Assembly: GCF_003853705.1 (NCBI RefSeq)
Contig: NZ_QTQI01000036.1
Location: forward strand, 1-62,784
DNA from: Burkholderia sp. Bp8992
GTDB taxonomy: Bacteria; Pseudomonadota; Gammaproteobacteria; Burkholderiales; Burkholderiaceae
DNA: 62,784 nt
Direction: 5' to 3'
In this document: positions 9,601 to 18,681 of the stretch, one piece after another
How the letters are laid out: each line of letters opens with the position of its first letter
How positions within the stretch are numbered: the stretch's first letter is position 1
Notes under the pieces: model-generated
Seen by the model: the letters and a program-made list of their open reading frames with translations, nothing else
Told to the model about the DNA's origin: nothing
Databases searched by the model: none
Program-made: the position numbers and the translations under genes

Positions 9601-12600
9601 CACCTTCAGCGACGGGAGCGACGGCAGGCTCAGGTCAGGCGCGAGCACGACGATCTTCGAGTCGCTCCACGACACGACCGGCGCATTGACGCCCGCGATC
9701 GTGACCGTGCCGGTGCCCTGCGTCGCGCCGAAGCCGTAGTGGCGCGTGATGAACTTCTGGTTGAACGGCGCCGCGGTCTGGCTCGGTCCCGTATACGCGT
9801 GGTTCACCACCTGCTGGTCGCCCAGCGCGTTGATCGTCAGCGGCTTGCCTGGCGCGCTGACCCACGGGCCCGCACCTGCGCCGATCGTGTCGCCGGTCAC
9901 GCTCGAGATCGCCGGCGTCGCATCCGGATACGCGCAGTCGGGCTGGTTGTAGCCGTCCGCGAAGGACTGCACCGGCACCACCGGCGTATCCATGTACTGC
10001 GTCTGTCCGGGCATGAACGGAATCTCGTAACAGAACTGGCTGTATGCCGGGTTGTACAGCGGATCGGTCATCGTCTTGCCGGGGTGCTGCGGATCGGGGA
10101 TCGGGCCCGGATCGTTCATGCACGTGACCATCATCGTCGGCGCATAACCGGTCGGGTTCGGGGGGTTCACTTCCCAGGTCGAGAACGTCAGTCCGTTATA
10201 GATGCCCCATTGATCCGTGTAGGTGCGCGAGACTTCGTTGCCGGAGAAATCCTTGAACGAGACCGGCACGTTCGGCACCGCGAACTTTTCGCCGAACTGC
10301 GGCGAATACGGATCGAACTCCGACGAGAAGTCGTCGAGCATGAAGCCCGTGTAGTGCGCGCTGACATGCGTCGAGCTGAAGACCCAGAACTTCGCGAGCA
10401 CCGATTCCTCGTCGGTCAGCATCACCTCCTTGCGATCGCACAGATGCCGGGACGCGCCCGCGAACGGTGCGACTTCCTTCGATCCCGGGAACAGGCTGAT
10501 GTAGTCCGGCACGATGCGCAACTCGCCGACGCACGGCCAGAACCGCTCGACGCTGCCGGTGTCGCCTTCGGCATGCGGCGTCGAACCGAGGTTCGTGGTC
10601 GGGTTCTGCGGGTTGTTCTTGTTGTACGTCGAATTCACCGCGGCCTGGTCGGGGAGGATGAAGATCGCACCGATCCCGCCGAACTGCTGCGTCACCGGAG
10701 CGATGTAGTTGTCGCCGATCAGGATGTTCTTGTCTTCCTCCTTCACCAGTTCGTAGCCCGGCGGCACGATGATCTCCACCACGTACTTGCCGGCAGGCAG
10801 CATCGGCGTGCCGTCGACGGGATTCTTCCCGACGCAGATCGTGCAGTTCGACGCGACCGGCTTGCCGTTCGCATCCGTCGCCGTCACGCTCGGGAACTTG
10901 TACATCCCGTCATACGGCGCCGGCTGGATCTGGTTGAACGCGTGCATGCCGTCGTAGCACTTGTACTGTGCGTTCGCGGGCAGCTGGCGATGTTGCGGGT
11001 CGAGCCAGTTGGTGCTGTTCTTCAGCGTGAAGTAGAACGGGTCGTTCGGATCCTGGCCCGGGCAGTTCATGTTCGGCGTCACGCCGTCCGCGCGGAAGCC
11101 CTGCGCCCAGTCGTCCCAGCTCGCCGTCTTGGTCGTGTCCACCAGCGTCAGGTTGGTCGTGCCGTCCGTGGCCGTGCCTTCCTGGTACAGGTTGACCGTG
11201 ACGTTCGGCACATTGGGCGTCCACTTCGTGTGGATCAGCAGCGTCGGATCGTCGAACGGCCGCGTCGACGCATAGATCACCTCGCCGCGTATCCCGCCGT
11301 TCTCGCCCTTCGCGAACGGCGCCTTGCCGTACTCGATGAACGAGTTCTGGCCGGAGAAGCCCTGCCATGCCTCCGTGGTCACCCAGGGCGGATCGACCCG
11401 CCCGGTCGATCCGCTGCCGGTCGACGCGCAGTCCGCGTCCGCGCAATACCGGGCGCCCGGCACCCGCAGGTTCGACGGCAGCGGCAGGGTTTCGGCCGTG
11501 TTCGCGAAGTTCGCGGCCAGCGTCGAGTTCCCGCTGCCGGCAGCGCCGGTGCCGTCCACCGGACCGCCCGCGTCGTACACCACGTGCGTGCCGGTCGACT
11601 TGAAGCGCGTCAGGTCGTCGTCGACCACATACCAGTTGAACAGCGGAAACACTTCGTTGAACGGCGCGTAGCCGTTGCCGTCCGTGTTGTTGAAGTTCGA
11701 GAAGCTGCCGTCGCGGAACCGCATGTTGACCGACGCCAGCGCGACGCCGGGGTCGTCAGGGTGCGAGATGCCGTCGCCGTGCAGGTCGATGAAGGTCCGC
11801 GTATAGAGGTTCGTATGCCACTGCAGCACGGACAGGTCGCCGACGTCGACCGTCGTGCTCCCGTTGGCCGCGGGCAACTGCACCGCCTTGGCCAGCCCGT
11901 CGACGATCTGGTCGTTCCATTGATCGAACACGGTGATGCGCGTCGTGCCGCTCGGCAGGCCGCTGATCGTGAACCGGCCCTGGCTGTCGCATTTCGTGAA
12001 GCCGTAATCCTCGCTGTCCGGATCGCCGACGCTCACATAGCATTGCGAGAACGCCAGCGAATCGCGCGATCCGCTGCTGTACAGGTTCTCGTTCGGCGGG
12101 CGGCTGTAGTGCAGGTTCGTCACGCGGCCCGTGAGCGTGTTCGGGCACGGACCGGTGTCGCATATCCCGGTCTTGGCCGCGTTGGTCCTGCGCCCGTTGA
12201 TGATCTTCGGATTCGCGAAGCCGATCGACACGTGATAGCCGGCCGGCCCGAACTCCTGGAAGTACGCGGGGCCGCCGACCTTGATGAACGCGTCGTGCGC
12301 CTTCTGTCCGTCGAGCGTGTTGGTCTGCAGCCATTCCTCGCCGCGGCCGATCCGGTCGGCCGCCGGTGTCGCGATCACGCCGTAGCGGCCCGGCATCAGG
12401 TTGGCGATGATCGCCTGGCCGACGAGCGGCGACAGCGTCTTGCCGTCCGATTCGTATTTCGGGCAGGTCGGGATCATGCCGACCAGGCCGTCGGTCGCCG
12501 TCGAGATCGGGCATGCGTTGAGCCCGGTGAGCGGATCGATGGTGCCCTGCAGCGAATTCGACAGCGGCATGTTGAACATGTCGTAGGTCATCTGTCCGGT

Positions 12601-15363
12601 CGGGTCGCCGGTGCCGCCGGCATCGTCCCAGAGCTTGATCTCGAATCCGCCGAGCCCCGGCTCGCGCGAGGTGCCGAATCCGTCGGACCCGCCGCTGACA
12701 TCCACTTCGCCGTTCAGCGGCGCATCGTCCTCGAACACGAACACCGACAGCTTCGCGGTCTGGTACGGCGTTTCAGTCAGCAGCACGTTGAGCTGCCCGG
12801 CCTGTCCGGCGCCGGTCTGCCCTGCCTTCGCCGCCGCGATCTGCGCGGGCGCGATCGGCGCGCCGCCCATGCCGTGGCCGCACTTGCCGGTGCCCGGCGC
12901 GAAATCCGCGCCGCTCGGGCCCGACGGGCAGTCGAGCGCGATGCTGAATTGCCGCTTGCCGTCGGGCGACACGCCGCCGCCGTTCGTGAACGTATTGCCC
13001 GCATCGCCGGGCAGGATCGAGATGTAGTAATGCTTGGTCGGATCGAGCGCCACGTACTTCGGATCGACCGGCGTCTGTTGCGAGACGCTCGGGCCGGTAC
13101 GGCACACGCCGTTGCCGACGTCGCACACGGTCGCCACGTGCGTGTTGGACACCGGGTCGTACACGGTCTGCCCGGATTCGCATGCGACGGTGCCGACGCA
13201 GCCCGCCGCCACCACCGGCATGTAGCTCGTGTGGAAGTTCGTGCCGAGACTCGGGACCGGCAGCGGCGGGCAGTTCGCCGGCCTTCCTGTCGCGGAATTC
13301 ACCTGGCAGGCCGGATCGATCTGCATCGTGCGGTCTTCCTCGATGATCCAGCGATAGTCGGTGAGCTTGACCGCCTTGTTCGGCGCGGTCGCATCCGGCG
13401 CCATGCTCGGCGCGTCCATCACGTTCACGACCAGCCCGCTGCCGGGATTGAACGTGACCGTCACGGTCCCTGCATTCGCGCTCGTCTGGTTCTGCGTATT
13501 GGTGACCTTGTACTGGAACGTCATCGTCTGCGCCGCCGCGCCGTTGCCGACCCGCGGCGTCGTCGGCACCGCGGTAAACGAGCCGTCGGGATTCAGCGTC
13601 ACGGTGCCGTTCGTCGCGCTCGACGCGACGATCTGCGCGGTGAGCGGCAGCCCGGCCGGATCGCTCGCACTGGCGAGCACGCCGGGCGCGCCGATCTGAA
13701 CCTGCGACGCGATGTTGCTCGAGAAGCTCGCATTGCCGGCCGTGGGGACCGACAGGCACTTGTTGCTCGTGGTGCAGGCGGTCAGCGTCACCTTCGCCGT
13801 CACCGGCGGCGTGCCGTTGGTCGACTGATAGACGAAACTGTCGTTCGCAGTGCTACTCGACAGATACGTGAACGTACCGTCCGTATTCAACGTGAGCGTG
13901 CCGCTCGCGGGCGGCGTCTGGACCTTCACGCCGTACACGCCGGAGTCGCTCGCGATCACGCCCTTGGCCGGATCCGACACGGCAAGCGTCGTGCCCGGCA
14001 CGAAGTAATAGTTCGCGCCCGCGGCGGTCGGCGTTTCGCCGATGCCGGCAGTCGCCGACGGTTGGGCGTTGTTGACCGCGATGTAGCCCTGCATCCCGCC
14101 ATCGCGCATATTGTTGGTCGACAGGCTCAACTCGCGGTCGTACACCGGCATCGCACCTGCGGCCGGCGCGTTCAGCATCACGTCATAGGTCTTGCCGGCC
14201 GCCATGAACACGGCGTTCTGGATGCGCGCGGCGCCGGGAATCACGTTGCCGTCCTCGGCGACCAGCGTGAAGCCGGGAACGGACGGATTGCCCGTTTGCG
14301 CGCCGACCACGGCCGGAACGTGCATGCGCAGCCCGGCGTTCACCAGGCGCACGAGCACCTGCCCGGTCGACGGCGGCACGGTCGCGCTCGGCGGGAAAGC
14401 CGACGCGTTCGGGTTGGTGCGATCGAAGGCCACGCCGTTGATCAGGTAATAGCGCGGATCGTAGTTCACCACCGGCGGATAGCAGGTGCCGAACGTGACC
14501 GACTTCGAGTCGCCGCACCCGCCGGGCTGGCCCGACCACGCAGCGGTTTCGCTGAAGCCCTTGGTCGCGACGGCCGCGGCAACCGCGGCGTTCTGCACCG
14601 GATCGATCTCGCCCATCACGAGCGGCACGTCGGCGTCATAGCAGGACACCGAATTCGGATAGGCCTGTTTCGTCGATGCGCACGTCGAACTGGGGACGGT
14701 CGGGCTCTTCACCACCAGCACCCCGTAGAGGCCCATCGGCCCCTGGATCGACGGGTGCGTGCCCGACTCGAGCAGGTAGGTGCCGGGCTTGAGATTGGCC
14801 CAGGTGAGCGTCGTGTGCGATTTCGGATCGGTCGACGGTGCCACCTCGGTCCCGAACGACTGGACGCGCGGCCCCTGCGCGGGCGGCACGAACGATGCCA
14901 GCGGCGCGGTCGATGTGGCCGTGACGATCGGCCAGGTCGTGGCCGTCTGCGTCGGATGGACCGGGCTCGGCGTGGTCGTCGGCTTGTCGCCCAGACCGCC
15001 GCCCAGCTGGCCGACGATCACGAGCGAGGTCGGCACGGGCGCCGGCAGGTTGTTCGTCAGGTTGATCTGCAGCTGCCCTGCCGGCACGGTGACGACCACC
15101 GGCGACCAGTTCGCGCCGGCGGCCGGATTCGCCGCCGCGCAGGTGGCGTTTGCCGCCGGCACCGTCGCGTTGGCGGCCGTCGTGCAGGTGTAGCCCCACA
15201 TCGGCACGGCCTGCCCGTCCGGCATCAACGCCGTGGACGCCTTCGCCGTCAGATTGACGACCGCCTGCGCGAAACAGGCTTCGCCTGCCGTCAGCAAGAT
15301 GGATGCCGCGACCCCCGCCTTGAACAGATCAAGGAGCGTCGCCGTGAGCTTGGTGGATCTCAT
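6616..15363 (-). CDS. Giant secreted modular protein with degenerate multicopper-oxidase head and beta-helix (MofA-like)
   Basis: 2,915 residues. Signal peptide (cleavage near residue 32, ..ACFA-Q). Residues ~35-440 follow a two-domain cupredoxin/multicopper oxidase pattern (LTNNLPAPVPTSL, GPMGLYGVLVV, YYLINGVAFD, VFMAAGKTYDVML), but the usual His ligands are replaced: TSLVIVGQ where TSLHxHG is expected and LLESGTHPS where WYHSH is expected. Residues ~450-680 hold two cadherin/Ig-like repeats, ~900-1600 SdrD/carboxypeptidase-regulatory-like modules, ~1880-1960 an IPT/TIG-like domain, ~1970-2750 a right-handed parallel beta-helix with many NN turns. The tail is Gly-rich (GGFPGG repeats) then Pro/Ala/Arg-rich. 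The ATG at 15363 has GGGGAGAAAGG before it; a GTG five codons upstream is less likely. The architecture recalls large MofA-type manganese-oxidation proteins of Leptothrix, from memory. Function: surface or secreted scaffold (inference). Confidence 0.72.
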   Translation of the reverse strand: MRSTKLTATLLDLFKAGVAASILLTAGEACFAQAVVNLTAKASTALMPDGQAVPMWGYTCTTAANATVPAANATCAAANPAAGANWSPVVVTVPAGQLQINLTNNLPAPVPTSLVIVGQLGGGLGDKPTTTPSPVHPTQTATTWPIVTATSTAPLASFVPPAQGPRVQSFGTEVAPSTDPKSHTTLTWANLKPGTYLLESGTHPSIQGPMGLYGVLVVKSPTVPSSTCASTKQAYPNSVSCYDADVPLVMGEIDPVQNAAVAAAVATKGFSETAAWSGQPGGCGDSKSVTFGTCYPPVVNYDPRYYLINGVAFDRTNPNASAFPPSATVPPSTGQVLVRLVNAGLRMHVPAVVGAQTGNPSVPGFTLVAEDGNVIPGAARIQNAVFMAAGKTYDVMLNAPAAGAMPVYDRELSLSTNNMRDGGMQGYIAVNNAQPSATAGIGETPTAAGANYYFVPGTTLAVSDPAKGVIASDSGVYGVKVQTPPASGTLTLNTDGTFTYLSSSTANDSFVYQSTNGTPPVTAKVTLTACTTSNKCLSVPTAGNASFSSNIASQVQIGAPGVLASASDPAGLPLTAQIVASSATNGTVTLNPDGSFTAVPTTPRVGNGAAAQTMTFQYKVTNTQNQTSANAGTVTVTFNPGSGLVVNVMDAPSMAPDATAPNKAVKLTDYRWIIEEDRTMQIDPACQVNSATGRPANCPPLPVPSLGTNFHTSYMPVVAAGCVGTVACESGQTVYDPVSNTHVATVCDVGNGVCRTGPSVSQQTPVDPKYVALDPTKHYYISILPGDAGNTFTNGGGVSPDGKRQFSIALDCPSGPSGADFAPGTGKCGHGMGGAPIAPAQIAAAKAGQTGAGQAGQLNVLLTETPYQTAKLSVFVFEDDAPLNGEVDVSGGSDGFGTSREPGLGGFEIKLWDDAGGTGDPTGQMTYDMFNMPLSNSLQGTIDPLTGLNACPISTATDGLVGMIPTCPKYESDGKTLSPLVGQAIIANLMPGRYGVIATPAADRIGRGEEWLQTNTLDGQKAHDAFIKVGGPAYFQEFGPAGYHVSIGFANPKIINGRRTNAAKTGICDTGPCPNTLTGRVTNLHYSRPPNENLYSSGSRDSLAFSQCYVSVGDPDSEDYGFTKCDSQGRFTISGLPSGTTRITVFDQWNDQIVDGLAKAVQLPAANGSTTVDVGDLSVLQWHTNLYTRTFIDLHGDGISHPDDPGVALASVNMRFRDGSFSNFNNTDGNGYAPFNEVFPLFNWYVVDDDLTRFKSTGTHVVYDAGGPVDGTGAAGSGNSTLAANFANTAETLPLPSNLRVPGARYCADADCASTGSGSTGRVDPPWVTTEAWQGFSGQNSFIEYGKAPFAKGENGGIRGEVIYASTRPFDDPTLLIHTKWTPNVPNVTVNLYQEGTATDGTTNLTLVDTTKTASWDDWAQGFRADGVTPNMNCPGQDPNDPFYFTLKNSTNWLDPQHRQLPANAQYKCYDGMHAFNQIQPAPYDGMYKFPSVTATDANGKPVASNCTICVGKNPVDGTPMLPAGKYVVEIIVPPGYELVKEEDKNILIGDNYIAPVTQQFGGIGAIFILPDQAAVNSTYNKNNPQNPTTNLGSTPHAEGDTGSVERFWPCVGELRIVPDYISLFPGSKEVAPFAGASRHLCDRKEVMLTDEESVLAKFWVFSSTHVSAHYTGFMLDDFSSEFDPYSPQFGEKFAVPNVPVSFKDFSGNEVSRTYTDQWGIYNGLTFSTWEVNPPNPTGYAPTMMVTCMNDPGPIPDPQHPGKTMTDPLYNPAYSQFCYEIPFMPGQTQYMDTPVVPVQSFADGYNQPDCAYPDATPAISSVTGDTIGAGAGPWVSAPGKPLTINALGDQQVVNHAYTGPSQTAAPFNQKFITRHYGFGATQGTGTVTIAGVNAPVVSWSDSKIVVLAPDLSLPSLPSLKVPSTCTIQQMGAPATQCGELVITAGNGKRSIDAITVTIGGKAPTYVSGENGASNALQTAINNASAGDMIVVGPGTYNEMLVMWKPVRLQGVGAASVTINANTHPSGKLDPWRRLIACLFGTSLDGGLISSTYDSTKPISPTNNPYDPSGTYQCSTQMQGHVDPIPFEPTVGWDSTQNGNLGELLIEPSLMGAYEGAGITVLAKGVQPSTNCTANGICTLLTAHDCTTDPNNPNYSNFLCNPSRIDGVTVTNSSQGGGGIFLHGWNHYTEVSNNRVTGNAGTLSGGITVGQVEVPDANIAADGVTQLPFMYNTFVNVHHNAVTANASYGDEINSTTPSSAGGVTLCTGADYYRFNYNWVCGNMTSGDGGGVAHFGFSYNGDLSHNVVLFNQSNNPTLPTYGGGIIAQGVPPDGTFCENSLVDVDCAPQLSDGIGPDLVIDGNLIMGNTAESGKGGGLRLQNVNGTEVQRNLGNPNKWYQVRVINNIIANNVAGWSGGGVSLQDAVRVSFINNTVIANDATASAGVLFNTPAAAQSNVAPPGCTSSPNSAESTCTSFIEASTQQPAGLETATHTQNLMTAFVPPAGFTGQITCPANEPNCTKFSNPVLSNNLFWQNRSFYISVSSQPNPNIPGVQNAVTLNPTLNQKGQSTGFCVTGGTTPPFYWDIGAYGDTGPANHQSGLTMNPQYSIMTSTAGYAATNKASDPQTISQYCNGSRVPPEAGGNGFAVPPGIADAVLPNPLFGLMPAATPDEGNQWINMSYGPLSLFNEALTPGSAGYNVMMGNYSIKGSSPAIGAATASGAPNHDFFGTPRPQGNGYDIGAVEYVAPGLLGGLLGGGTPIDPLALGSQLTGLAALLPPGHGGFPGGGGFPGGGGFPGGHGFPGGGIPGIGGIPGLFNGGAPLPPIVAPALRRLQAGARLAPRATRPLPTGALGQSPALARPPSNALLQAPARVPPRARPQAPAQTRAQTRALPPVRLPAPTPAQALPAPLTGAMR

Positions 15364-15380
15364 CGCCTTTCTCCCCACCC

Positions 15381-17030
15381 CTAATTGGATTCGTCGATCG
15401 GAAATACCGGAGGATCAACGAGCATCATCATCATCATTCCGCCCGGGAAGATGTTGTTCGTCGTGATCTCGCGCTCGTTATGCGAGTGCCACATGAACGC
15501 GAAGCCTGCTTCCGTCGCCGGCGGGTTCAGGATCGTGTTGCTGGGCGGCGACGTGCCGGTCGGCGCCGTCGCACGCACGGTCGCGTCCGGCCCGAGATAC
15601 GGACTGCCGCCATACCAGAAACCGTTCGTCAGGATGTTCGAGTCCGGCAACGTGACCGGCCCGCCGCTCGCGACCTTGCCGAACGGCGCCTTCTCGAGCG
15701 CCTTGCCGTGGTCCTGGCACCACTCGTAGTAGTTCGGCGCGCTGCGCGGCGCCGGCGGATTCGACGCCGTCGTGTAGTAGCCGTTCGCGTCCGGCACGCA
15801 GACGGAGCCGTCGCCCGCGTAGTGCGCGTAGACGTCCCAGTTCAGGCCCTTGCCGGTCCAGTAGAAAATCCCGTCCATCGTCGCGCCCGGCGTCGTGGTG
15901 GTCGTGAACAGCAGCGGCCCGGCCGGCTGCCGCGGGTTCGCCGGGTGGCTCGGGTCGACCGGGCTGAGCAACAGGTTGCCGTCGCGCGCCAGCACGCGCA
16001 CGTGGTTGCCGTGCTCGTGGAACGGATGCTGCCAGCGGCCGGTGCCGATGATCCGCAGCAGCACCAGTTCGCCCGGATGCATGTGCGGGTTGCCGTTGTA
16101 CGGCTGGTGCGGGTACTGCGGCGCGTAGTTCGGATCCATGTCGTCCGGCATCGAGCGGCCGTTGACCATGAAATAGGCCGGGTGATACGGCTCGGTCTCG
16201 ACCGTCATGCAGCCGGTCGGCTTGGTGCACGACGTATTCGCCGCGACCTGCTGCTCCGCCTGCTGATGGATGCGCGGATCCATTTCGGAGAACTGAAAAA
16301 GATACTCACGGTCATAGCAGGCGGCGCTGTTGTCGAATGCCGCCACTGCGTTGCGGAAATCGCGCTGGCCGAACGGCCGGCCCGAATCCGGCAGCGCCAT
16401 GCAGCCCGCCGTGTTGACCGCCGTATTCGGCAGCACGATGATCGCACCGTACATCCCCATCTCGATCTGCAGGTCGCCCTGCGTGCCGCTGTAGTACGCA
16501 TGCGTACCCGGCGTCGCCGCGACGAACGTATAGGTGACCGTCGCGCCGTGCGGCGCTTCCTGCGCCAGCAGCCCGGCAACGCCGGAGGTGCCGGTGCAGG
16601 TCTTGCCGTCCGGGCTCAGGGTGCCCGTGCACACGACGAAGCCGGGAAACAGCATCGACGTGTTGCCGGCCGCCGCCGGCAGGTTGTTGGTGAGTGTCAC
16701 GGTGATGACGTCGCCCTGCCTGACGATCAGCGTCGGACCGGGAATCTGCATCGTCGGACAGGTCGCACCGGTAATCGTCGACGGCGAGAAGACGAGCGGC
16801 GTCGCGCTGGTCGCCGCGCAGCCGTAGCCCCACGAATAGACGCTCGTGCCGTCCGGCTGGGTGATGCGCGCCTCCTGGGCCGTGAGGTTGAAAACCTTGC
16901 CGGCGATGCCCGGCGCGGCGGCTTGCGCGTGCACCGACAGCAACGCGGCGAGCGTTGCGACGCCGACGCGTGCGAGCCGTCCGAGACGGGCGAGCGTCGC
17001 GGTCCACGCATGATGAGTGATGTGTCCCAC
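15381..17030 (-). CDS. Multicopper oxidase-like protein with C-terminal copper-ligand pair only
   Basis: 549 residues, exported (hydrophobic LARVGVATLAALLSVHAQA). The GTG start at 17030 is supported by AGGAGA eight bases upstream. The fold follows multicopper oxidases (PGPTLIVRQGDVITVTLTNNLP, later YFMVNGRSMPDD and GELVLLRIIGTG). The N-terminal copper positions are lost: TSMLFPG where an HxHG is normal and YYSGTQGD where HSH is normal. The C-terminal pair is present: HPFHEHGNH (about 333-341) and WHSHNERE (about 511), the latter with Ser in place of the type 1 copper Cys. A Met run (GGMMMMMLV) follows near the C-terminus. On its own it should not form a complete blue-copper site. It lies 67 bp after the companion oxidase and 17 bp before the giant protein. 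Confidence 0.8.
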   Translation of the reverse strand: MGHITHHAWTATLARLGRLARVGVATLAALLSVHAQAAAPGIAGKVFNLTAQEARITQPDGTSVYSWGYGCAATSATPLVFSPSTITGATCPTMQIPGPTLIVRQGDVITVTLTNNLPAAAGNTSMLFPGFVVCTGTLSPDGKTCTGTSGVAGLLAQEAPHGATVTYTFVAATPGTHAYYSGTQGDLQIEMGMYGAIIVLPNTAVNTAGCMALPDSGRPFGQRDFRNAVAAFDNSAACYDREYLFQFSEMDPRIHQQAEQQVAANTSCTKPTGCMTVETEPYHPAYFMVNGRSMPDDMDPNYAPQYPHQPYNGNPHMHPGELVLLRIIGTGRWQHPFHEHGNHVRVLARDGNLLLSPVDPSHPANPRQPAGPLLFTTTTTPGATMDGIFYWTGKGLNWDVYAHYAGDGSVCVPDANGYYTTASNPPAPRSAPNYYEWCQDHGKALEKAPFGKVASGGPVTLPDSNILTNGFWYGGSPYLGPDATVRATAPTGTSPPSNTILNPPATEAGFAFMWHSHNEREITTNNIFPGGMMMMMLVDPPVFPIDESN

Positions 17031-17097
17031 GGCTTTTCTCCTCAGGGCAGGACTTCCCGGCCGGGCCCCGCCCGCTGCTGCGGGCGGGCCCTGGTCA

Positions 17098-18681
17098 TCA
17101 AAGAGTGCAGTGCTTCGTGACCGGGTCCACCGCGCTGCAGATGTGGACTTCGGTCATCAGGCCGCCGAAGTTCTCCTGATCGTTCGACAGGTGATCGAGG
17201 TTCGGCGTGTACAGGTAGAAAATCTGGCCCGAGTGGTACTTCGTCTTGTCGCTGGCGTCGAGAATCAGGTCGAGCGACTCGCCGCCTCCGAGCGTGATCG
17301 AGTTCGTGTCGTAGGCCATGTTGTTGCCGGCCATGTCGCGCAGCATGCGGGCGTTGATCGCGATCACGTGCATCGGGATGCCGAGCGACGCCAGCGTCTG
17401 GTATTCGGTCACGTCGAGATCAGAGATCCGCAACAGCGCGCGGCCGCCGGCGGGAATGTTGATCAGCGTCGACAGCGGTTGCGACGGATGCATCGAACTG
17501 TCCGACGCCGGCGTCGACATCGCCCCTTCTGTCACCGTGTCCGGATAGCTGCGGCCGTTCAGCAGGAAGAACTTGTCCTTCATGTCGGTGAACGGCTCGG
17601 GATTGAACGTCATGCCGACGAAGTGGAAATTCGGATCGAAGCCATGGATCTGGATCGGATACTCGACGTCGTACGCGGTCGAGCCGTCACCGTCGTTGTA
17701 GGCGTAGAGCGACAGCGTTTCGGGCGTGGTCGCCGGAATGTTGGCGTTGGCCGCACGCACGAGGCCGTTGTTCTGCGGCGGCAGCGGCGTCGAGCACAGG
17801 ATGTCGTTGCCGCAGCGCGTGCGCAGGTCCGACTGCTGCGTCACGAGCGCCTCGTACAGCGACACGCCCTTCGGCACGCGATCCTGGCGCGGCCGCACGT
17901 AGATCTGGCCGACCATGCCCATCTGCAGGTGCTCCGGCGGCGTGATGTGGCAGTGCCAGAAATAGGTGCCCGCATCCGGCGCGAGATAGTAGTACGTGAA
18001 GCTCGCGCCGATATTGATCGCGACCGACGCGTCCGGCACGCCGTCATAGAACGACGACGCGTTCGGATAGCCGTGGAAGTGCACCGTATGCCTCTCGAAC
18101 AGGTCCGGGCGCATGATCATCCCGACGTTCGTGAGCGTGAGGAAGAACTCGTCGTCCTCGTCGATCGCCATCAGCGGCGCGGGCTGGTTGCCGTTCATCA
18201 CGCCGATGTCCATGATCGGGCGCGGATCGACGTGGCCGGTCAGCGCACCGCCTGCATCCGGATCGGGCGCGAGGCCGACCGCGCCGTTGTAGGTCGGGTC
18301 CGTCCTGGGATCGCCGACGGTGTTGAACACCGACGCGAGCTGCGTGCCGGGCAGCCCGGCCTTGACGTCCGCGAGCCCGGACAGCGGGCCGAACGCGAAC
18401 AGATAGGTCTGCACACCGTTGGCCATCGTGGCGTAGCCGTCGCCGCCCGAGATCTGCTGGCACTTGATCGCCCCGTTCACGGTGCCGGTCGACGTGGAAG
18501 TCTGGCCGGTGTAGGTCGGCTTCGTGTAGGCGGGTTCGCCGACACCGGGCGCCAGCGCGGTCGGATGCGACGGCGTGGTGAACGGGCACTGGACGCGGAA
18601 CGACTGGGCGAACGAGGGAACGGCGCACATCAGGAGCAACAGTGCCGCCACACTGCTGCAACACGCGCGGGTACTGAACAT
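17098..18681 (-). CDS. Multicopper oxidase-like protein with N-terminal copper-ligand pair and type 1 Cu motif
   Basis: 527 residues. Signal peptide MFSTRACC..LLLLMCAVPSFA-Q. The first cupredoxin domain carries HTVHFHGYPN (about residues 196-205) and GTYFWHCHITPPEHLQMG (about 238-255). These supply two HxH pairs plus the Cys, His and Met of a type 1 copper site, as in two-domain laccases or nitrite-reductase-like proteins. The C-terminal domain (FLLNGRSYPD, ALLRISDLDVTE, LGIPMHVIAINARML) lacks HPxHxHG and HCHxxxH. The missing ligands are those kept in the next gene. The ATG at 18681 has GGAGGTC at ideal spacing; the frame is open for another 76 codons upstream but without a ribosome site. It is the first gene of the cluster, so its upstream region should hold the operon promoter. 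Confidence 0.82.
   Translation of the reverse strand: MFSTRACCSSVAALLLLMCAVPSFAQSFRVQCPFTTPSHPTALAPGVGEPAYTKPTYTGQTSTSTGTVNGAIKCQQISGGDGYATMANGVQTYLFAFGPLSGLADVKAGLPGTQLASVFNTVGDPRTDPTYNGAVGLAPDPDAGGALTGHVDPRPIMDIGVMNGNQPAPLMAIDEDDEFFLTLTNVGMIMRPDLFERHTVHFHGYPNASSFYDGVPDASVAINIGASFTYYYLAPDAGTYFWHCHITPPEHLQMGMVGQIYVRPRQDRVPKGVSLYEALVTQQSDLRTRCGNDILCSTPLPPQNNGLVRAANANIPATTPETLSLYAYNDGDGSTAYDVEYPIQIHGFDPNFHFVGMTFNPEPFTDMKDKFFLLNGRSYPDTVTEGAMSTPASDSSMHPSQPLSTLINIPAGGRALLRISDLDVTEYQTLASLGIPMHVIAINARMLRDMAGNNMAYDTNSITLGGGESLDLILDASDKTKYHSGQIFYLYTPNLDHLSNDQENFGGLMTEVHICSAVDPVTKHCTL

Noticed and set aside
9295-15384. A 2,029-codon open frame on the plus strand opposite the giant protein gene
   Set aside because: Extreme Arg/His/Val composition with no domain, no signal and no ribosome site. 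It is a shadow frame produced by the strong third-position G+C of the real gene.
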